Program-made: the position numbers and the translations under genes | The notes under the pieces: generated by a model | Seen by the model: the letters and a program-made list of their open reading frames with translations, nothing else | Told to the model about the DNA's origin: nothing | Database searches by the model: none | DNA from: Ashinkailepas kermadecensis | Taxonomy: Eukaryota > Arthropoda > Thecostraca > Neolepadidae | NCBI GenBank assembly: GCA_034440615.1 | Contig: JAOTOM010005051.1 | Location: forward strand, 626,001-690,000 | Length of the DNA: 64,000 nt | Reading direction: 5' to 3' | Shown: piece by piece, positions 11,731-24,378 of the stretch | Numbering within the stretch: position 1 is the stretch's first letter | Layout: the number at the start of each line of letters is the position of its first letter

Positions 11731-13202
11731 TGTCTAGCGTCCGTTAACTGCGACAACGCTCCGAGTCAACCTCCACCTGCAGGTGGATACTCAATGCAAC
11801 ACCGACAGGGGGAAATAGATGATAACCAGTCAGATAATTAATACACTAGTGCCCGAATACAAAATAACGTGCATGCGAGTTTCATGTGAGCGTAGGGGTG
11901 AACTTTTACACACACCAAAAAAACTTTGGTAGGGTCCAGCAACAGGAAAGTTGACGAAATTGAAATGTATTGGGGAAACCAACCCATTGAGTGTCTCGCT
12001 TTAATCTGTAATTATTATGGACACTAAGCCCAACATTGAACGGGGTTCGGACATTGCAAATAAATAGAAAACTCAACATATGGGAAGCTAAACATGCACT
12101 GGAAAGCATGCATGCAAGTCTCAGAAGAGGCTTCAAGCTATCACGATCATCAAGGGATCACCACAGATCGGGCGGCCTTCAACTAAGAGAGCAAGACAAA
12201 AATAACAGCCTGGTCGAGCCGCCGATGGCAACGATTTTGATAGGCTTGATTTGTAGCCCTACCATCACGAAATAATCACCAATCTGCAAAGCTATTCTTT
12301 ATCAAAATGTTCTGGCTTATCTATTGCTTCCTATGCTATCGTATATGGGGTCACGCTTTCGAGCTTCAGCGCTTTCATGCAAATATTATTTTCCAACCGT
12401 GCAGCATTTGTAGCAATGTGCGTGGCGATTCAATACCATTTCCTCTGTGATAAGATACTATGCGATGAGATAGGATTAATTCGTTATTCGCAAAGCCTTC
12501 GGGACAACTTGGGAGACGGTTATCCCTCTCACCACCACCCCACTCTTCTCCGACGCCTTCGGTACCTTGTTACTCCTAATGTGCACACCTTAATTATCGT
12601 GAATATACACTTGCTCTGCCTTTCATTGGGAAACACACTGGCTTCAGAAGCGGAGCAAATACCCTCCATAGTCTGGCACGCCTCAAAACTATTTCTCTTT
12701 GAGTATGTTTAAAGCATATAATCTACCATACCCCAGACCATTTCGCTTCAATACCTGAATAGTGCATTGTGAGTGGAAAGTTACACAGAGCATTAAATGT
12801 ACCAAGAAGAATCTCAGAACTTCAATATCTAGGGTAGATCAAGTTACGTGGAATTATGCGTGATTCTCAACAAGACGTCTTGTTGTCGAAGCATCAGCTG
12901 CACCTAAGCTCATGCTTTCTGCTTTCAAAAAGCTTTCCAAATGATCACGCAATAGTGTCGTTGGTCATTAACGACGCCGGATCACGGTGCTAAAAACAAC
13001 ATGTGTAACTTTTGATCGACAATGGAAACCCAGCCTGTGACGCACAAATAGATCTTGCTCATATGCCTTACGAGAGATGCTGGCAGTATCATAGGCATTA
13101 TTTGCATAACAGGCAATCAAAGCAGCATACGACTGGGTCAAAGAGCGCGCCGTACCCTCGCGATGCTCCAGTTGGTACCTCCAATACTAAGTGAGGAGAC
13201 AT
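11731..13202. other. Unassigned sequence
   Basis: Ordinary AT-rich DNA. Open frames up to about 110 codons have no recognisable domain and no splice support. Confidence 0.4.
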
Positions 13203-13243
13203 AGAAAAGACAGGAAAGACAGGAAAGACAGGAAAGACAAGGA
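13203..13243. repeat. 10-bp tandem repeat (agacaggaaa)
   Basis: Four to five copies of a purine-rich 10-mer, the last with a 1-bp insertion. Confidence 0.9.
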
Positions 13244-13597
13244 AAGCTGCTAAAAAAATTGTGGTAAATTGATCCCTCCGAGCATCCACTGACTGCATGC
13301 GCAGCGTGTTATACTAAGCCGAGGGAATCGCTGAAGCCTATAACGCTCTCCCAAATCAGTAATATACAAGCCGCTTGTACAGGATTGCTAGCTCACTAAG
13401 GAATGTAATGTATCCATTCAACCTTTAGGAACAAGTTCAAAGTGATACAAGCTGTGATGCGGTATTCAAGAATTGCCTTATCGAATTTTCTGCTCGCCAC
13501 AGATCCTTCAGCGACACGGCAGTTGGATAATTTGGACATAGCGGAGGATTCTGAGGTGAATGTGTTTTGGAGCGGAGCGATCTTAGTGTGCCATGTG

Positions 13598-13733
13598 ATT
13601 ATCGCCATTGTCTAATTATCGCCATTGTCTAATTATCGCCATTGTCTAATTATCGCCATTGTCTAATTATCGCCATTGTCTAATTATCGCCATTGTCTAA
13701 TTATCGCCATTGTCTAATTATCGCCATTGTCTA
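13598..13733. repeat. 17-bp tandem repeat, 8 perfect copies
   Basis: Eight identical copies of attatcgccattgtcta with no mismatches, followed by a degenerate half unit. Perfect identity points to recent expansion, so length is likely polymorphic. Confidence 0.98.
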
Positions 13734-15770
13734 ATTTTGCAATATAGTCATTGTCGAAGGAAACTGCCGGCATTTTCCGCCTCACATCCTGTGTAAGGTA
13801 TAATAGCCTTCACCCCGACACCGATAAATTATTGTTGCCAAGCGCGCATTGCTGCAACTTCAAAGTCGATAATGAAAATATTTGGTGGAATCCTGGGTCG
13901 GTGCTGATTGATGACGTGAAACAAATTTTGACGTTTTGAAAAGGTATGATGTGGCCGTAGAGCATACGAACAAGGAGGTTTATGCCCAGAATTAGCAACA
14001 CTGACATCATTGACGAAACTTCAAATGTCACACCTAACATCCAAACATCACTTTCTTTTATCACGTCAAGCGCATGAATCGAAGCAAGAAACAGCATACG
14101 TTTGTCTGCCTCAGTAACTTCCCTATCGCATGCCTCAATCTGTTCAGAATAACGATGCCTGCGCGATTTAAGGACTCTGATTCGTAACCGTTTGGAATTC
14201 GCCTATATTTTCCTTGAATTTGGTTGGTTGATGCTTATTTTTCAATCGGGGGCGATGAAACTAGCTAATTGTATCGGATGCATTGCGCTCAACATTCTCC
14301 TGGGAGAGGCCAGACATTGCAGCTTCTGTTAAAAGGCGGTCTATAACTTTTGACACGGCTTGATGTGCATGTGATGAATGGCTATAAGTAACTTTTTCAG
14401 CAACATGCCGCAGTTTTCATAACTAAAAAGCGTAGATTCTGATCGTTTGCAGCCCTTAATTTCGGACCTCCAACTCTGCGTGGTAATGTTTGTAGTATTT
14501 CCTGATAAGCATATCCGTTGCAAATTATGTTGTTTTTTTTCTTTGGTTGTCAGGGAAATTATCCAGTTTCCCGGACTTAATTTTATCTCACGTGTTACAG
14601 TTTAAGTTCAAATTTATGTGACGTCCAAAAGTTATCCACGAGCATGGCAGACTTAAAATGATACCAAGACTCAGATCAGCATCATTCGAAAAAAACATGT
14701 TGTGCTGAAACCACTGAGCGTGACTATAACGTGCTTTTGCGTGTCGCATAAACCACTAGCAATGCATATATTCATGTCCTGATATAGGTGGGTACGGTCG
14801 GAACGGTACGCATCTCCAGGCACATTTTAAAGGAGTCTGTGGTGGAGAGCTGGAATGCTTGCATTTATTGGCACTAGCTCAAACAGATCCCGCCCACATG
14901 CATCCCCAGGGCCTGCTCTGCTATTTAGGCTCTTTTCGTGACAACCGTTCTAAAACTTAGACGCATTCTCTTATGTGGCAGCTCCTTTGCTGCTAGTTCT
15001 TTTGGCGCAAGCTCTTTCGTCGTTCATCTGTTTCGGGTTTTGACCACTGGAATATCGCATCTGTCACCGGATTTTTGAAGCGTTTCTGCGTAATGCAGCG
15101 TTGCACGTTACCAAGATTATGAACAATATCCTAGTTTTGCGTGATCTCATTAATTCCTGCATCATGCAAATAGTAGCCATATTAACATGGCTGGCAGCAC
15201 ATAATAACACAGAGACATTCACTGAACATCTGCATCCCTGAGTAAATAGCTGTCCCTCACTGGTGTATCCAGGGGTAAAAGGGATAGCTATCCTGCCCTA
15301 GCCTGGGTAGACAACAGTGGCCTTGGTGTACCGATTGCGCTGGAATAGAATGAGTACGGCACATTACTCCAACTTTGAGAAAATGATTCTGCTTCAACTT
15401 TCGAACAGGCTATCTCTGATCACGCGCACAACCCAACGCCAGGTACTGCGGCAGCATTCATGCAACATCGGTGTCTCGAATGGTGTTCTACTTCAAATTT
15501 AAGTGATGCTATCATTCGTCTTGTTCAATATTAATATTCGGTGGAACTAGCAACACTTCTAAAACACACCTGGTATGCCTTCCGACCTTCATTCATCGAT
15601 GGCATTGACGGCATTTGTCAGGCCCGACAAGCACATTGGGCGAGATATTTCAATTAGTTTCTCAACATCTTACGGCTTCTGCTAGGCCAGTACTAACTAC
15701 AACATTAAAGCTCCACAAATGTGCGCCAAAAATTGACGCTAAATATAACACTTTGATATATTTTAATCTC
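13734..15770. other. Unassigned sequence
   Basis: No domain, splice pair or structural RNA recognised on either strand. Confidence 0.4.
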
Positions 15771-16085
15771 CTCTACCCATTAATAGGTAGGTAAGAGTGC
15801 CCTTCCATACGCATGTGATTAATTACGTTAAATTCCAGAAATGAGAAGTAGGTCATGGAAAGCAAGTCATGGTAGGTCTCACCACTCCTGCTCGTGTGCC
15901 TTGCTGGACAGACCACGCCACTTGATATGATAAAAAGATGTTCTTGTCCTCAAAGTCCTCTCAAACAAATAGCAAAGCTAGAAGCGACGGCGAGGGATCC
16001 AGAAAAGACTATTCTTGGGTGTTAATACGGAACGTAATATCAGATACTTAGCCTTGCATTTGTTCTCCTAAACTATTACTACACT
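15771..16085 (+). repeat. Dispersed repeat family R1, copy 1 (uninterrupted)
   Basis: About 315 bp, beginning 'ctctacccattaataggtag' and running to 'aaactattactacactg'. It is clearly related, in the same orientation, to 60,760-61,065 (shared words 'agtgcccttccatac', 'gagaagtaggtcatgg', 'ttgctggacaga', 'aaactattactacac'). In the other copy a transposon sits in the TTAA that is intact here at 15,780-15,783. Confidence 0.85.
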
Positions 16086-18087
16086 GAAAAAGTAGCAAGG
16101 AAAAAGTTCGACGTGAAAACACGATACAAGAAAAGAAAACATCTGAATGAGACAAGCATATCATCATGCATAGCACATCATTAAGAATAACATTATTTAC
16201 AGAAGTTCATATTCTACATTAATGTATTGTCTGTCATGTTATTTTAAAACTGACTTTATTTCTAGGTACATCTTCAATTATACATTGAATGCTCAGTTAA
16301 AGATCATCGAGCTCTTGCACACCTAGTACCCTAACCTATGCTACTGATTTTCAGCATTTTTGCTATGATATGCTACTTGTTCTGATTTTTTTTCCTCGAC
16401 GTACCTTTATGGCTAGGATTTTCACCAGCAGATTAGTCTTCAGTGGAGCCAGGTGAATCCGAATCATCACGGATATGAGTGGGATGCCCAGAGTGATGAG
16501 CAGGGTTTTTACTTTTACTGGAAGCCTCCTTTGTTTTTTCCTTTTTTTATTTTTGTTTCTAGTTGCTTCCTGCCTCTCTCTTGCTAGCTTCCTGATCAAC
16601 ATCTACTCCTCCTCCTGTGGCTGACACTATGCTCTGATCCTTGATTGATTATTTTGTAGCAGTCGACTCAACTACATAATTCATGGCTGTGATCTGTTTC
16701 ACCCACCTGAGTCTTATTGTTGGCATTGGGCTTTTCTCTGTTGATGTAGCTGTTGCTGTTGAGGTCTCTGTCCCAGCAGTGAGTGGCGTTTTCAATGATC
16801 AGATAATTTATTGACTGCCTCCTTGTAGAAATTTGGCTGTAGTTCGAGACTAGTCCGGATGTCCTCATCAGATATGGCATCCCCAATCAGGCCGTTGGAC
16901 ATGTTTTTGTTCTTGTTTTGCTTACAAAGACATTTCAACATTGGGTAAAATATGCGGCTAATTTGTCCTCACGTCTCAGTTTGGCACACATTGAGACTGT
17001 TGGCATCTATTCCTGGGTCAGGGACTCATGAATAAACAAAACTTGTTTTTGAATCTTTGGTACCATATTCCGATATATTTCCTCCCTTACATATTTTTTA
17101 TAAAATCAAATGATGGTGCTGTCCTTCTTTCCAAGCCAGTGTACGTTGTTTATGCACCAAGTAGGAAACTGGATACCTGTGTGAATGGAAATGAGATGCA
17201 TGCTTCCTCATGCAGAATGCGTCCAGATCTGAATGACAATTTCCCCGTGATATTGAGGCAGTTCTTCCGGGTGTAATTCTCAGCAGCTTCAGCTTGTTTC
17301 CTTGCTTGCTTAACCTGGCAAGCAAAACTGGAAAACAAACAAACTGACAAACTGGCATTCCAGTTTGTCAATCCTAGCCTGCTGTTTGAGGTGCTCAAAA
17401 CTTACCTGATCAGGCATCCGACATGAGTTATTAACTTCCTACTACAAAAATGTCTGATTTCGAATCCGTTCAGCCCCGAAATGTTCACAAACAGTACATA
17501 TATTCGCAACGAATATTCCTTGATGAACACAGCCCCCCCAAGATCAGACACAAAATCTGCTTAGGTCAGTCTGAATATTTTTTCAGAAAAAAGTAAGTTT
17601 CTATTGTCTACATTAACAATATACAGACAACTTTCACTATGTATAGAGCAAGATACTCCCTGTTTTGAAAACAGTTATGTCGCTGGTTGTTCATGTCGGG
17701 TAACGAAACGGCGCACGTCCGCAGTCTATGGAATCCAAGAGACGACTGCCGACATTAAGTGCAAATTTCAGTGTTGAGTCGGTTGAAAATCTTCACTGAA
17801 AATATGGTTTCGTTTATTTTTAAGTTCGGAAAATCAACCAACTACTCATTCCACACACTATTTCTAAGTACATTTTGTGTCAGACATTTGACGTTGCTAT
17901 TCTGAAAATAAAACAGTCCAAATGCTCATGCATTTGGACTGGACATAAATATTTGCAGCTTTGTACTACACATTAATACACATGTGTTGAATGCCGCCTG
18001 CGACACTATTCGTTTTTTTTTAAAGCATACTGCGCATTGGATTCGAATATTGAACACATACAATGCAATGCTATCAACCGAATGGAC
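16086..18087. other. Unassigned; possible decayed Lys-rich frame on minus strand
   Basis: On the minus strand around 16,360-16,910 three frames together read coding-like fragments (an acidic 'IGDAISDEDIRTSLEL' segment followed by a Lys/Arg-rich segment and 'HIRDDSDSPGSTEDSS'), separated by stops. The protein was not recognised. The rest has no visible features. Confidence 0.25.
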
Positions 18088-18215
18088 ATCGCTGCACCTA
18101 ACTTCAATCTCGCAAACATCACTTATCCAAAAAGTAATTGATTGGATTATACACTCATTCAATGCACAGTACTGTAAAGAATCTTCATTTGTTTTTGTGT
18201 ATTTCATAGCTGAAA
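18088..18215 (+). repeat. Dispersed repeat family R2, copy 1
   Basis: Shares 'attggattatacac', 'cagtactgtaa' and 'acatcgct.cacctaa.ttcaa' in the same order with 20,531-20,660, differing by scattered substitutions and small indels. Class unknown. Confidence 0.8.
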
Positions 18216-19817
18216 TGGCCTCGTTGTACCACCGGCATTAGCTTACTGTCATTGCGAAGATACAACAACACACCCAAGCTGCATGGAAATCACATGCCAG
18301 CTTCCTTGAGTGCAGAGCAACTAAACAGGCAATTCTGGTCTCTGAAAACCTTGCGTACGCATCAAGCGCACTTCTCACCACTGCTAATATCGGCATCGAG
18401 AACGTATCAGAATGCTGCCCAACCATATTTTCGGCGTCTGAAATACCGCTGATACCACGGAGCGCAACAATACTGGTCACATTTACATAGGCAAGACGGA
18501 TGGCGTGATTTTTAGCTGAATAATACATAAATATAAACAGTTTATGACACGAACGCATCCATAAAACTTCAAGCTGCCCCTGGAGAAGTGGAGGCATACG
18601 TAAGTGGTTTGAATTATATTTTATTCAGAAGATTTGAAGTGAAAGGCTTTTGATATTCTCCCAGCGGCAGAATCACTTCAGGTAGGGCATCGTGGAAGGA
18701 GTGTTTTGCATGGCAGATCGGCTTTTCGAGCCGGCATTGAATGGCTGCCAGAGGGATGTTTTATTCTCTCTCCGTTCACTGCTCATTATCAACAACAATA
18801 CATCTGGAACACACAATAGAGAACAACGGAGAGGATCACCCCCCTCCCCCAAGGCAGCATCAAATCGATGGCTTCCATACGAATTTTCCTCTTTCCTCAA
18901 TTTTAGGTAGTCGGTTATTTTATTCGCTATGGGACGATCACTAGAATCGTCAGCTTAAATCCAGTCTGGAAAATGCGCACGAGGCCAGAGTTCCAACAGC
19001 CAATTGGTTTAAAATGGCAGGTCCCGCACCAACCAGCTTCAGTCCGACGACTGGTATTACATTCACTTCCTAGCTCTGTGATCTTCAACCGGGCAATTTC
19101 TCCTTGGAAATATGGAATCTTTTTGGAGGATGGAGGAAACGTATATGAACGTGAAAGCGTATGTCTTGATGAAGGTATGAAAGTAGACGTATGGCACTTA
19201 TGCAACAGGCATGTCACATGATTAAAACATAAGGATTATTGAAAAAGCAATGTGTACTTTACAGTAAAGTGTAACGTCGAAGGACGTTTTCGGAAATTGA
19301 TGAAACATGGGTGAAGTCATAGCAGAACATGCTCGAATACCCCGGAAAAAACCCATCAAGCACAAATTAACACGTGACTACTTGATACCCCGGGTGAATT
19401 CTAGCTTGGGGCCGGAAGTGCTGCCATCTATCGGTAAAATTTGAAAACTAAAAATATGAACACCAATCTAGAACTATGCATTGAAACAACGCATTCTGCA
19501 TATGTTTTATCAGCAAGACACACTACCATTTCACGATACTACGAGCACAATCGGCCGGGTAGTTCGAAAAATATGGCCAGCACCTTTGAATGCGCGCTCA
19601 CATCGAGGTGGTTTCCGCCTTTTTCTGTATATGTTTTTTTCCATGACCATGAGAAAACGGCGCAAGGCACCTCGCTCAAAATTTCCATACCTGATGATAC
19701 ATCGTTTGCGCATCTTTCGAAGAAGGAAATTATCCCAATTAATGTCAGGTAGCCGAGCTATGACGTCATCATGGAGGCACGCAGAGCCATATCTACACAA
19801 AACTGTATGTATTGGCA
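18216..19817. other. Unassigned sequence
   Basis: No gene or RNA recognised; short open frames only. Confidence 0.35.
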
Positions 19818-20125
19818 AGTGTAGCTCAGTTGGTTGAGCCGCCCCGGTAGCTCAGTTGGTTAGAGCGCTGGCCTGCACTGGTCTCCCCTGTCTTGGCAAC
19901 ACAGGGTTCGAGTCGCTTCACGCGCTCGCATTTGGCCCCCGGCTGGGAGGGTCAGTTGGCAGCTGGCCCGATAAGGCCGGGGACGAGCTACCGGGCGGTC
20001 GTGTCGGTGCATTGACGACACGTTAAGCTTTCGGTCAAAATTCTGCCGTTGAACTGGAATTCATGGATCGGGTGGTGGGGCCAGGGTTCACGCAACAAGC
20101 TCTGCTTAGCAATGGTTCATAAAGC
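19818..20125 (+). mobile_element. tRNA-derived SINE
   Basis: The head carries a Pol III A box (tagctcagttgg, 19,849-19,860, with the D-arm pair gctc/gagc) and a B box (ggttcgagtcg, about 19,906-19,916). The T and acceptor stems do not pair properly, so it is not a working tRNA gene. A second partial D-arm (tgtagctcagttgg) directly precedes it, so the head is partly duplicated. The tRNA-unrelated body 'gctgggagggtcagttggca' and the 3' part 'caacaagctctgcttagcaa' recur in diverged form at about 34,330-34,375 and 41,560-41,640. Confidence 0.8.
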
Positions 20126-20530
20126 CACCCCAACAATAATTCGGATCAAATTTATCTAAAAATGAAAAAAGGTGTAGGGCAGTATACGTGCATCAGGGAG
20201 GACGTTTGGGTATGCAATGGACACGATGAGCCAGTCCCGATGTTTTGATGCCATTCTTGAAAGTTCAATGATCTTTCTAACCTTAAATAAGGTTACTTAT
20301 CTCTGACGACTTTGTCTTACCTTAAACCATTCCCGAGTCAAAAGTTCACAAGAGACATGATTCAGACATGCCTGACTATATTTCACTATGATACTGTCAT
20401 TCGAAGTTGCAAGGCTTAGCTGAAAGCAAACCATCGCGAAACATTCTCATAGAGCAAGCGACGTCAACACTACTCACAAAGGTTACAGTACATATTTGCA
20501 TGTTACTTGTGCAGTGTAGTGTAGTTCCCC

Positions 20531-20660
20531 ACATCGCTACACCTAATTTCAAGCTTGCAAACCTCACTCGTCCAAAAATGCTTAAAGTAATCGGTTGGAT
20601 TATACACCCATTCGATGCGCAGTACTGTAAGGAAACTTGGTTTGGATTTTTTCTGGTTAC
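20531..20660 (+). repeat. Dispersed repeat family R2, copy 2
   Basis: Partner of 18,088-18,215 in the same orientation. It carries an extra 'atgcttaaa' relative to the other copy. Confidence 0.8.
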
Positions 20661-20872
20661 TCTTCAGAGGAAGATTACTTGGGCAAGTATTACCAGATGG
20701 TGAGCGCATTACCCTACGTTGGATCGTTGGATGGTCAGGCCTAGATTACTAATTTGAACAGAAGAATGTCTTTAAGGTGCATCTATGCATGCATCGCTCG
20801 GTTTGTGTTGACTGGTCGGACAGCTCGAGTTCACCACACCTATCCATACTAGATTCATGATCATGAACAGTG

Positions 20873-21825
20873 TTAACACGCGTCCTGGAGGGCCTCTGAA
20901 AATTACGCGCACTGGAGGGGGGGCGGATTCCGCCCCTTAAGATCTCGGCTCCTATTAAAGCTGGAGTAACGAAATTCTCAGGGTGGATGGGTACGGTAGT
21001 GAACTCTATTGTGTGCAAATGTCATGACCTTAGGTCCATATCTTCAAGGTCAAATGATGTCCCAAATGTAAAATAAAATCTTGTTTTGCGTGGCTTGACT
21101 TGTCATTGTTATGGATCGCTGTGATTGTGTTTAAATGCTCCAAAGTGAGCATCAATGATGTTTTAGACATTACTAATGATGCAATACAGATGCTAGGCCT
21201 GACATTTGACCTTAGGTCACCTATATATATAGCAGCTCTTTATTAGGTCACTTACCTGTTCCAGTTACCAGAACCAGGTCGTCCGTACGACTGTTCCGTC
21301 GGGCGGCTCTGCGCAATCGGCTTCGTGAAGAAAGGAGTGAAGTACATGAATCAAGTATGGAAACGCTTAGTTACACAATGACAAACAGTAGTTTTCAGAA
21401 TGTGTAGGGAGTAACATGCAAAGTGACATCAATCGCATGACAGTCATTTTCATTTTTGACAACATCCAAGTTTGGTTCTATTAACCTGTCATGAACTTGA
21501 CCTGACTTGACGTCGGTGACCTAACATGACCTTGAAACTATATAGCATAACAATATACATCAAGCAAGTCGGTAGTGTTGCCAAGAATAATTCCCTTTTG
21601 CCAATATACGGGAAGCGCATCAGCGCCGATTTTTGTGGTCTGGCGCTACGAAATGTTTTGAGTTTAACGGCCTCTAACTCGAAACAAAAATTTAAGCGAC
21701 GCGCCGGACATTTCTAAGCGGGTACGCAAAAAATGGCGTATATCGACCGGTAAAATCGGGAGTTATGTACGAAAAACCGGAGGGGTGGGCGGATTTCGCC
21801 CCCCCCCCTCCAGTGCGCTTGTTAA
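20873..21825. mobile_element. TTAA-flanked non-autonomous DNA transposon (element B)
   Basis: Bounded by TTAA at 20,873-20,876 and 21,822-21,825. The left end reads 'cacgcgtcctggaggg' and the reverse complement of the right end 'caagcgcactggaggg', followed on both sides by a G-run and 'gcgga..ccgccc'. The interior repeats 'tgacctgacttga'-type words and has no transposase. TTAA target duplication is typical of piggyBac-like elements. The ends differ from the CCC start of element A, so it may be a related subfamily. Confidence 0.65.
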
Positions 21826-21969
21826 CCTCCATTCCGCACTATTGGAGTTATGCCTTGCAACACGGCACGTTGGCATTGCACAACAATAGGACACGTCGCA
21901 CATTTGATGCCAATTGTCCACACCATCATCGGCAAGGTCTGATGCATGGTCTAGCTAGCAGCTACCTTT

Positions 21970-22600
21970 GCGGAAGGGACTTGGAAAGTCACTCTGTGCC
22001 GTAGTGTCACACCTACGCAGCCTTCTGTGGCTTCCAAGCTGATCACCTTCTGAGACTGTTGGGTAACTAGCTGAATCACTGTCTCAACGTCGTGCGCGTG
22101 CACAGGATACGCTGGAATGATGCTGAGAGGAGTTTGGAGATGGCTCTGATATGATCGTCTGACATGTTGAGGGCTATCGGACGCTCGGAGATAGTCTCAC
22201 TCGCCCAGTCGATGATCTCTGTGTGGTCCACTGGTTTCCTCTGAACGACAGCGAGACGGAACGGACATACTTGGCCCCGTGTCTCGTCCCTGAGCCGGCA
22301 TCGCAGCACTGCAGACACCGCCCTCTCACCAGCTGGCATACTCTTGCCCGACAACATTGCGAGAAGCTGTGCCTCAGAGTGAGCCCAGCAGCTATTGCGC
22401 TGTAGCACTGGTCTCACCAGCTCTGTCAGGCGCGGATGGAACTCTGTTAGGAGTCAGGCGCAACTCTGTTGTGCAGGTTCTTGACACCGTCCTGACAAAT
22501 CCAGTTCCGCTTGATATGAAACAAGATCGATGCATAGTGTCCAACGATGAATTGAACCAGACACATTAGTTCCTCCGATTCATCACAGCTGAAACCATTC
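21970..22600 (-). pseudogene. Decayed uncharacterised invertebrate repeat protein
   Basis: On the minus strand, starting near 22,600, the fragments read in order: 'FIVGHYASILFHIKRN', 'QDGVKNLHNR', 'VLQRNSCWAHSEAQLLAMLS', 'DHTEIIDWASETI', 'DDHIRAISKLL', then, after a frameshift near 22,100, 'YPVHAHDVETVIQLVT'. From memory this matches a protein found in many copies in invertebrate genomes, with the order 'YAP.WF.IK', 'R.A.F.HPEN.LLAML', 'IDW', 'PCHTQ.VER..K.VTEAS'. That family has no settled function and may be transposon-encoded. At least two frame breaks are needed here, so it is called a pseudogene. The 3' half of the opposite strand beyond 22,580 belongs to a LINE. Confidence 0.5.
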
Positions 22601-23285
22601 TCCTCTCTATCCCTCAACTCAGCGCTGCAGTGGTTCCACCTGAAACAGCTCAAACTAAACACGAAGCAAACCCAACTGCTGCTGGTCATATCCGCTTGGC
22701 GATAGTCACCAAATAATTTCACTATCTCTATGGGTGACACACTGATAAAGTCCGTGGCTAACACCAAGCTCCTGAGCGTCACTGTGAACCCCAGCCTTGC
22801 CGAAGATAAAGTCCGTGGCTAACACCAAGCTGCTGAGCGTCACTGTGAACCCCAGCCTTGCCGAAGATAAAGTCCGTGGCTAACACCAAGCTGCTGAGCG
22901 TCACTGTGAACCCCAGCCTTGCCGAAGATAAAGTCCGTGGCTAACACCAAGCTCCTGAGCGTCACTGTGAACCCCAGCCTTGCCGAAGAACAGCATGTCG
23001 CTGCTGCCTGCCGGAATTACTGCAGCATCCTGATTACCCTGTCGAAACAGTCCACACCTCGGCCGGAAGGCGTCAAGGAAGCGTTGGTGGAATGCATGGC
23101 CTCTTCCTACCTCTCCTACTGCTCGAACGGACGGGGAAGCTGTGATTCCACTATGAAGCGCAAGCTTCAGCGAGTCATTAGCTACGCTGTCAGAATCGTG
23201 ACCCTGGCTTGCCGACGTGGCCACATCACCCTGGAGTCATACGTCAGCACCAGTGATCTTCTGAACAACCATCGGATCTGAAACA
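22580..23285 (+). pseudogene. L2/CR1-like LINE, C-terminal reverse transcriptase fragment
   Basis: The + strand encodes the end of a non-LTR reverse transcriptase: 'LQWFHLKQLKLNTKQTQLLL' (the region after the catalytic motif), then 'SVANTKLLSVTVNPSL', 'HVAAACRNYCSIL', 'SSYLSYCSNG' and 'KLQRVISYAVRIVT'. The order equals the family pattern 'KNLGV.LD..L....H', 'C....+.+L..I', 'SRLDYCN', 'LQ..QNAAAR'. The catalytic FADD box is missing, so this is a 5'-truncated, inactive copy. It ends with TGA at about 23,279. A 61-bp tandem amplification interrupts it and shifts the frame. Confidence 0.8.
22744..22987. repeat. 61-bp tandem amplification inside the LINE fragment, 4 copies
   Basis: Four units starting 'gataaagtccgtggctaaca' at 22,744, 22,805, 22,866 and 22,927. 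They are almost identical (only ctc/ctg at one position), so the amplification is recent relative to the LINE. Each extra copy shifts the LINE frame by one. Confidence 0.97.
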
Positions 23286-23477
23286 GCCAGATGCTGTATA
23301 TATCGGTTGTACGATCTCAAGTTACCAGGAGGCGGGAACAACGCCGGTGACCGGTGTTATTCAAACAAAGTATGGCATGCCAAATTTAGTGGGAGTGGGA
23401 ACTTTTATGGAGAAAGCGCATTGAGAGACCGTCGACGCTCCGCGCACCACTCGGGTTCATACTAGCTGTCATATTCC

Positions 23478-23632
23478 TCAGCTCTCTCGGGCTGGCCGGC
23501 CGGACTGATCTGCGGCTGGCGCTGATCCGCGGCAGACGCTGATCTGCGGCTGGCGCTGATCCCCGGCAGGCGCTGATCCGCGGCAGGCGCTGATCCACGG
23601 CAGGCGCAGATCCGCGGCAGGCGCAGATCCAC
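23478..23632. repeat. 17-bp minisatellite (ctgatccgcggcaggcg)
   Basis: About eight units with C/T and C/A variants. Two to three related units occur in the same orientation at 47,152-47,196, where they also border the element described at 46,740-47,150. Confidence 0.9.
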
Positions 23633-24030
23633 ACACAGAAATATTGACCCCGAAAATCCGGGTATTTAATAGTACCAAAACAGCATGGTATTTGCGGGTT
23701 CTTGTACCCGTAATAACCGTTTCAGTTTACCCAGATCGAGTGAAATAGACAAATAATTGTGGTTCCGTTACCCTTGAATTTCTACTCATGCTACACCATT
23801 ATTCCAGGCTTTACTACACGTGAATTTCTGCTCACGGTACCCTAATATTCCAGGTTATGATACACTGGAATTTCCGCTCATGCTACGTGTCCTATCCATG
23901 TAGGTTAGCAGTACCTAAATTATTGGTGTACAGCGACACCATTTTTTCTGGGTTTTGTTTCGCCCAGAAAATTGGTACGGAATAGTACCAAATTGGCATC
24001 AGTTTTGCGGGTACCATTCGAGTTTGTCTA
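23633..24030 (-). mobile_element. GGTAC-rich repeat element, copy 1
   Basis: Begins 'cacagaaatattgacccc' and contains many 'ggtac/gtacc' words and an internal about 50-bp repeat ('gaatttct.ctcat.gtac' near 23,777, 23,820 and 23,868). Its reverse complement resembles 46,740-47,150 ('gggtcaatatttctctgtgtg' edge). Both copies sit next to the same 17-bp minisatellite. Class unknown; no coding sequence. Confidence 0.55.
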
Positions 24031-24135
24031 CTCCCTGATGGGTCGACTTACTCGAATCAATAAAAACAAGGGTTATCTGACACGAAATTGTATTACAGTT
24101 TCAGGGCCAAAAATACATGTCGCAAAGATATATTT

Positions 24136-24378
<243 letters not shown>

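Noticed and set aside
11207..11841. Four overlapping frames of 167-184 codons
   Set aside because: 12-bp tandem repeat opens every frame; no start context or splice sites.
19818..19930. Functional tRNA gene
   Set aside because: A and B boxes are present, but T and acceptor stems do not pair and the sequence continues into a SINE body.
23478..23632. CRISPR-like array
   Set aside because: 17-bp units are contiguous with no spacers, and the context is eukaryotic.
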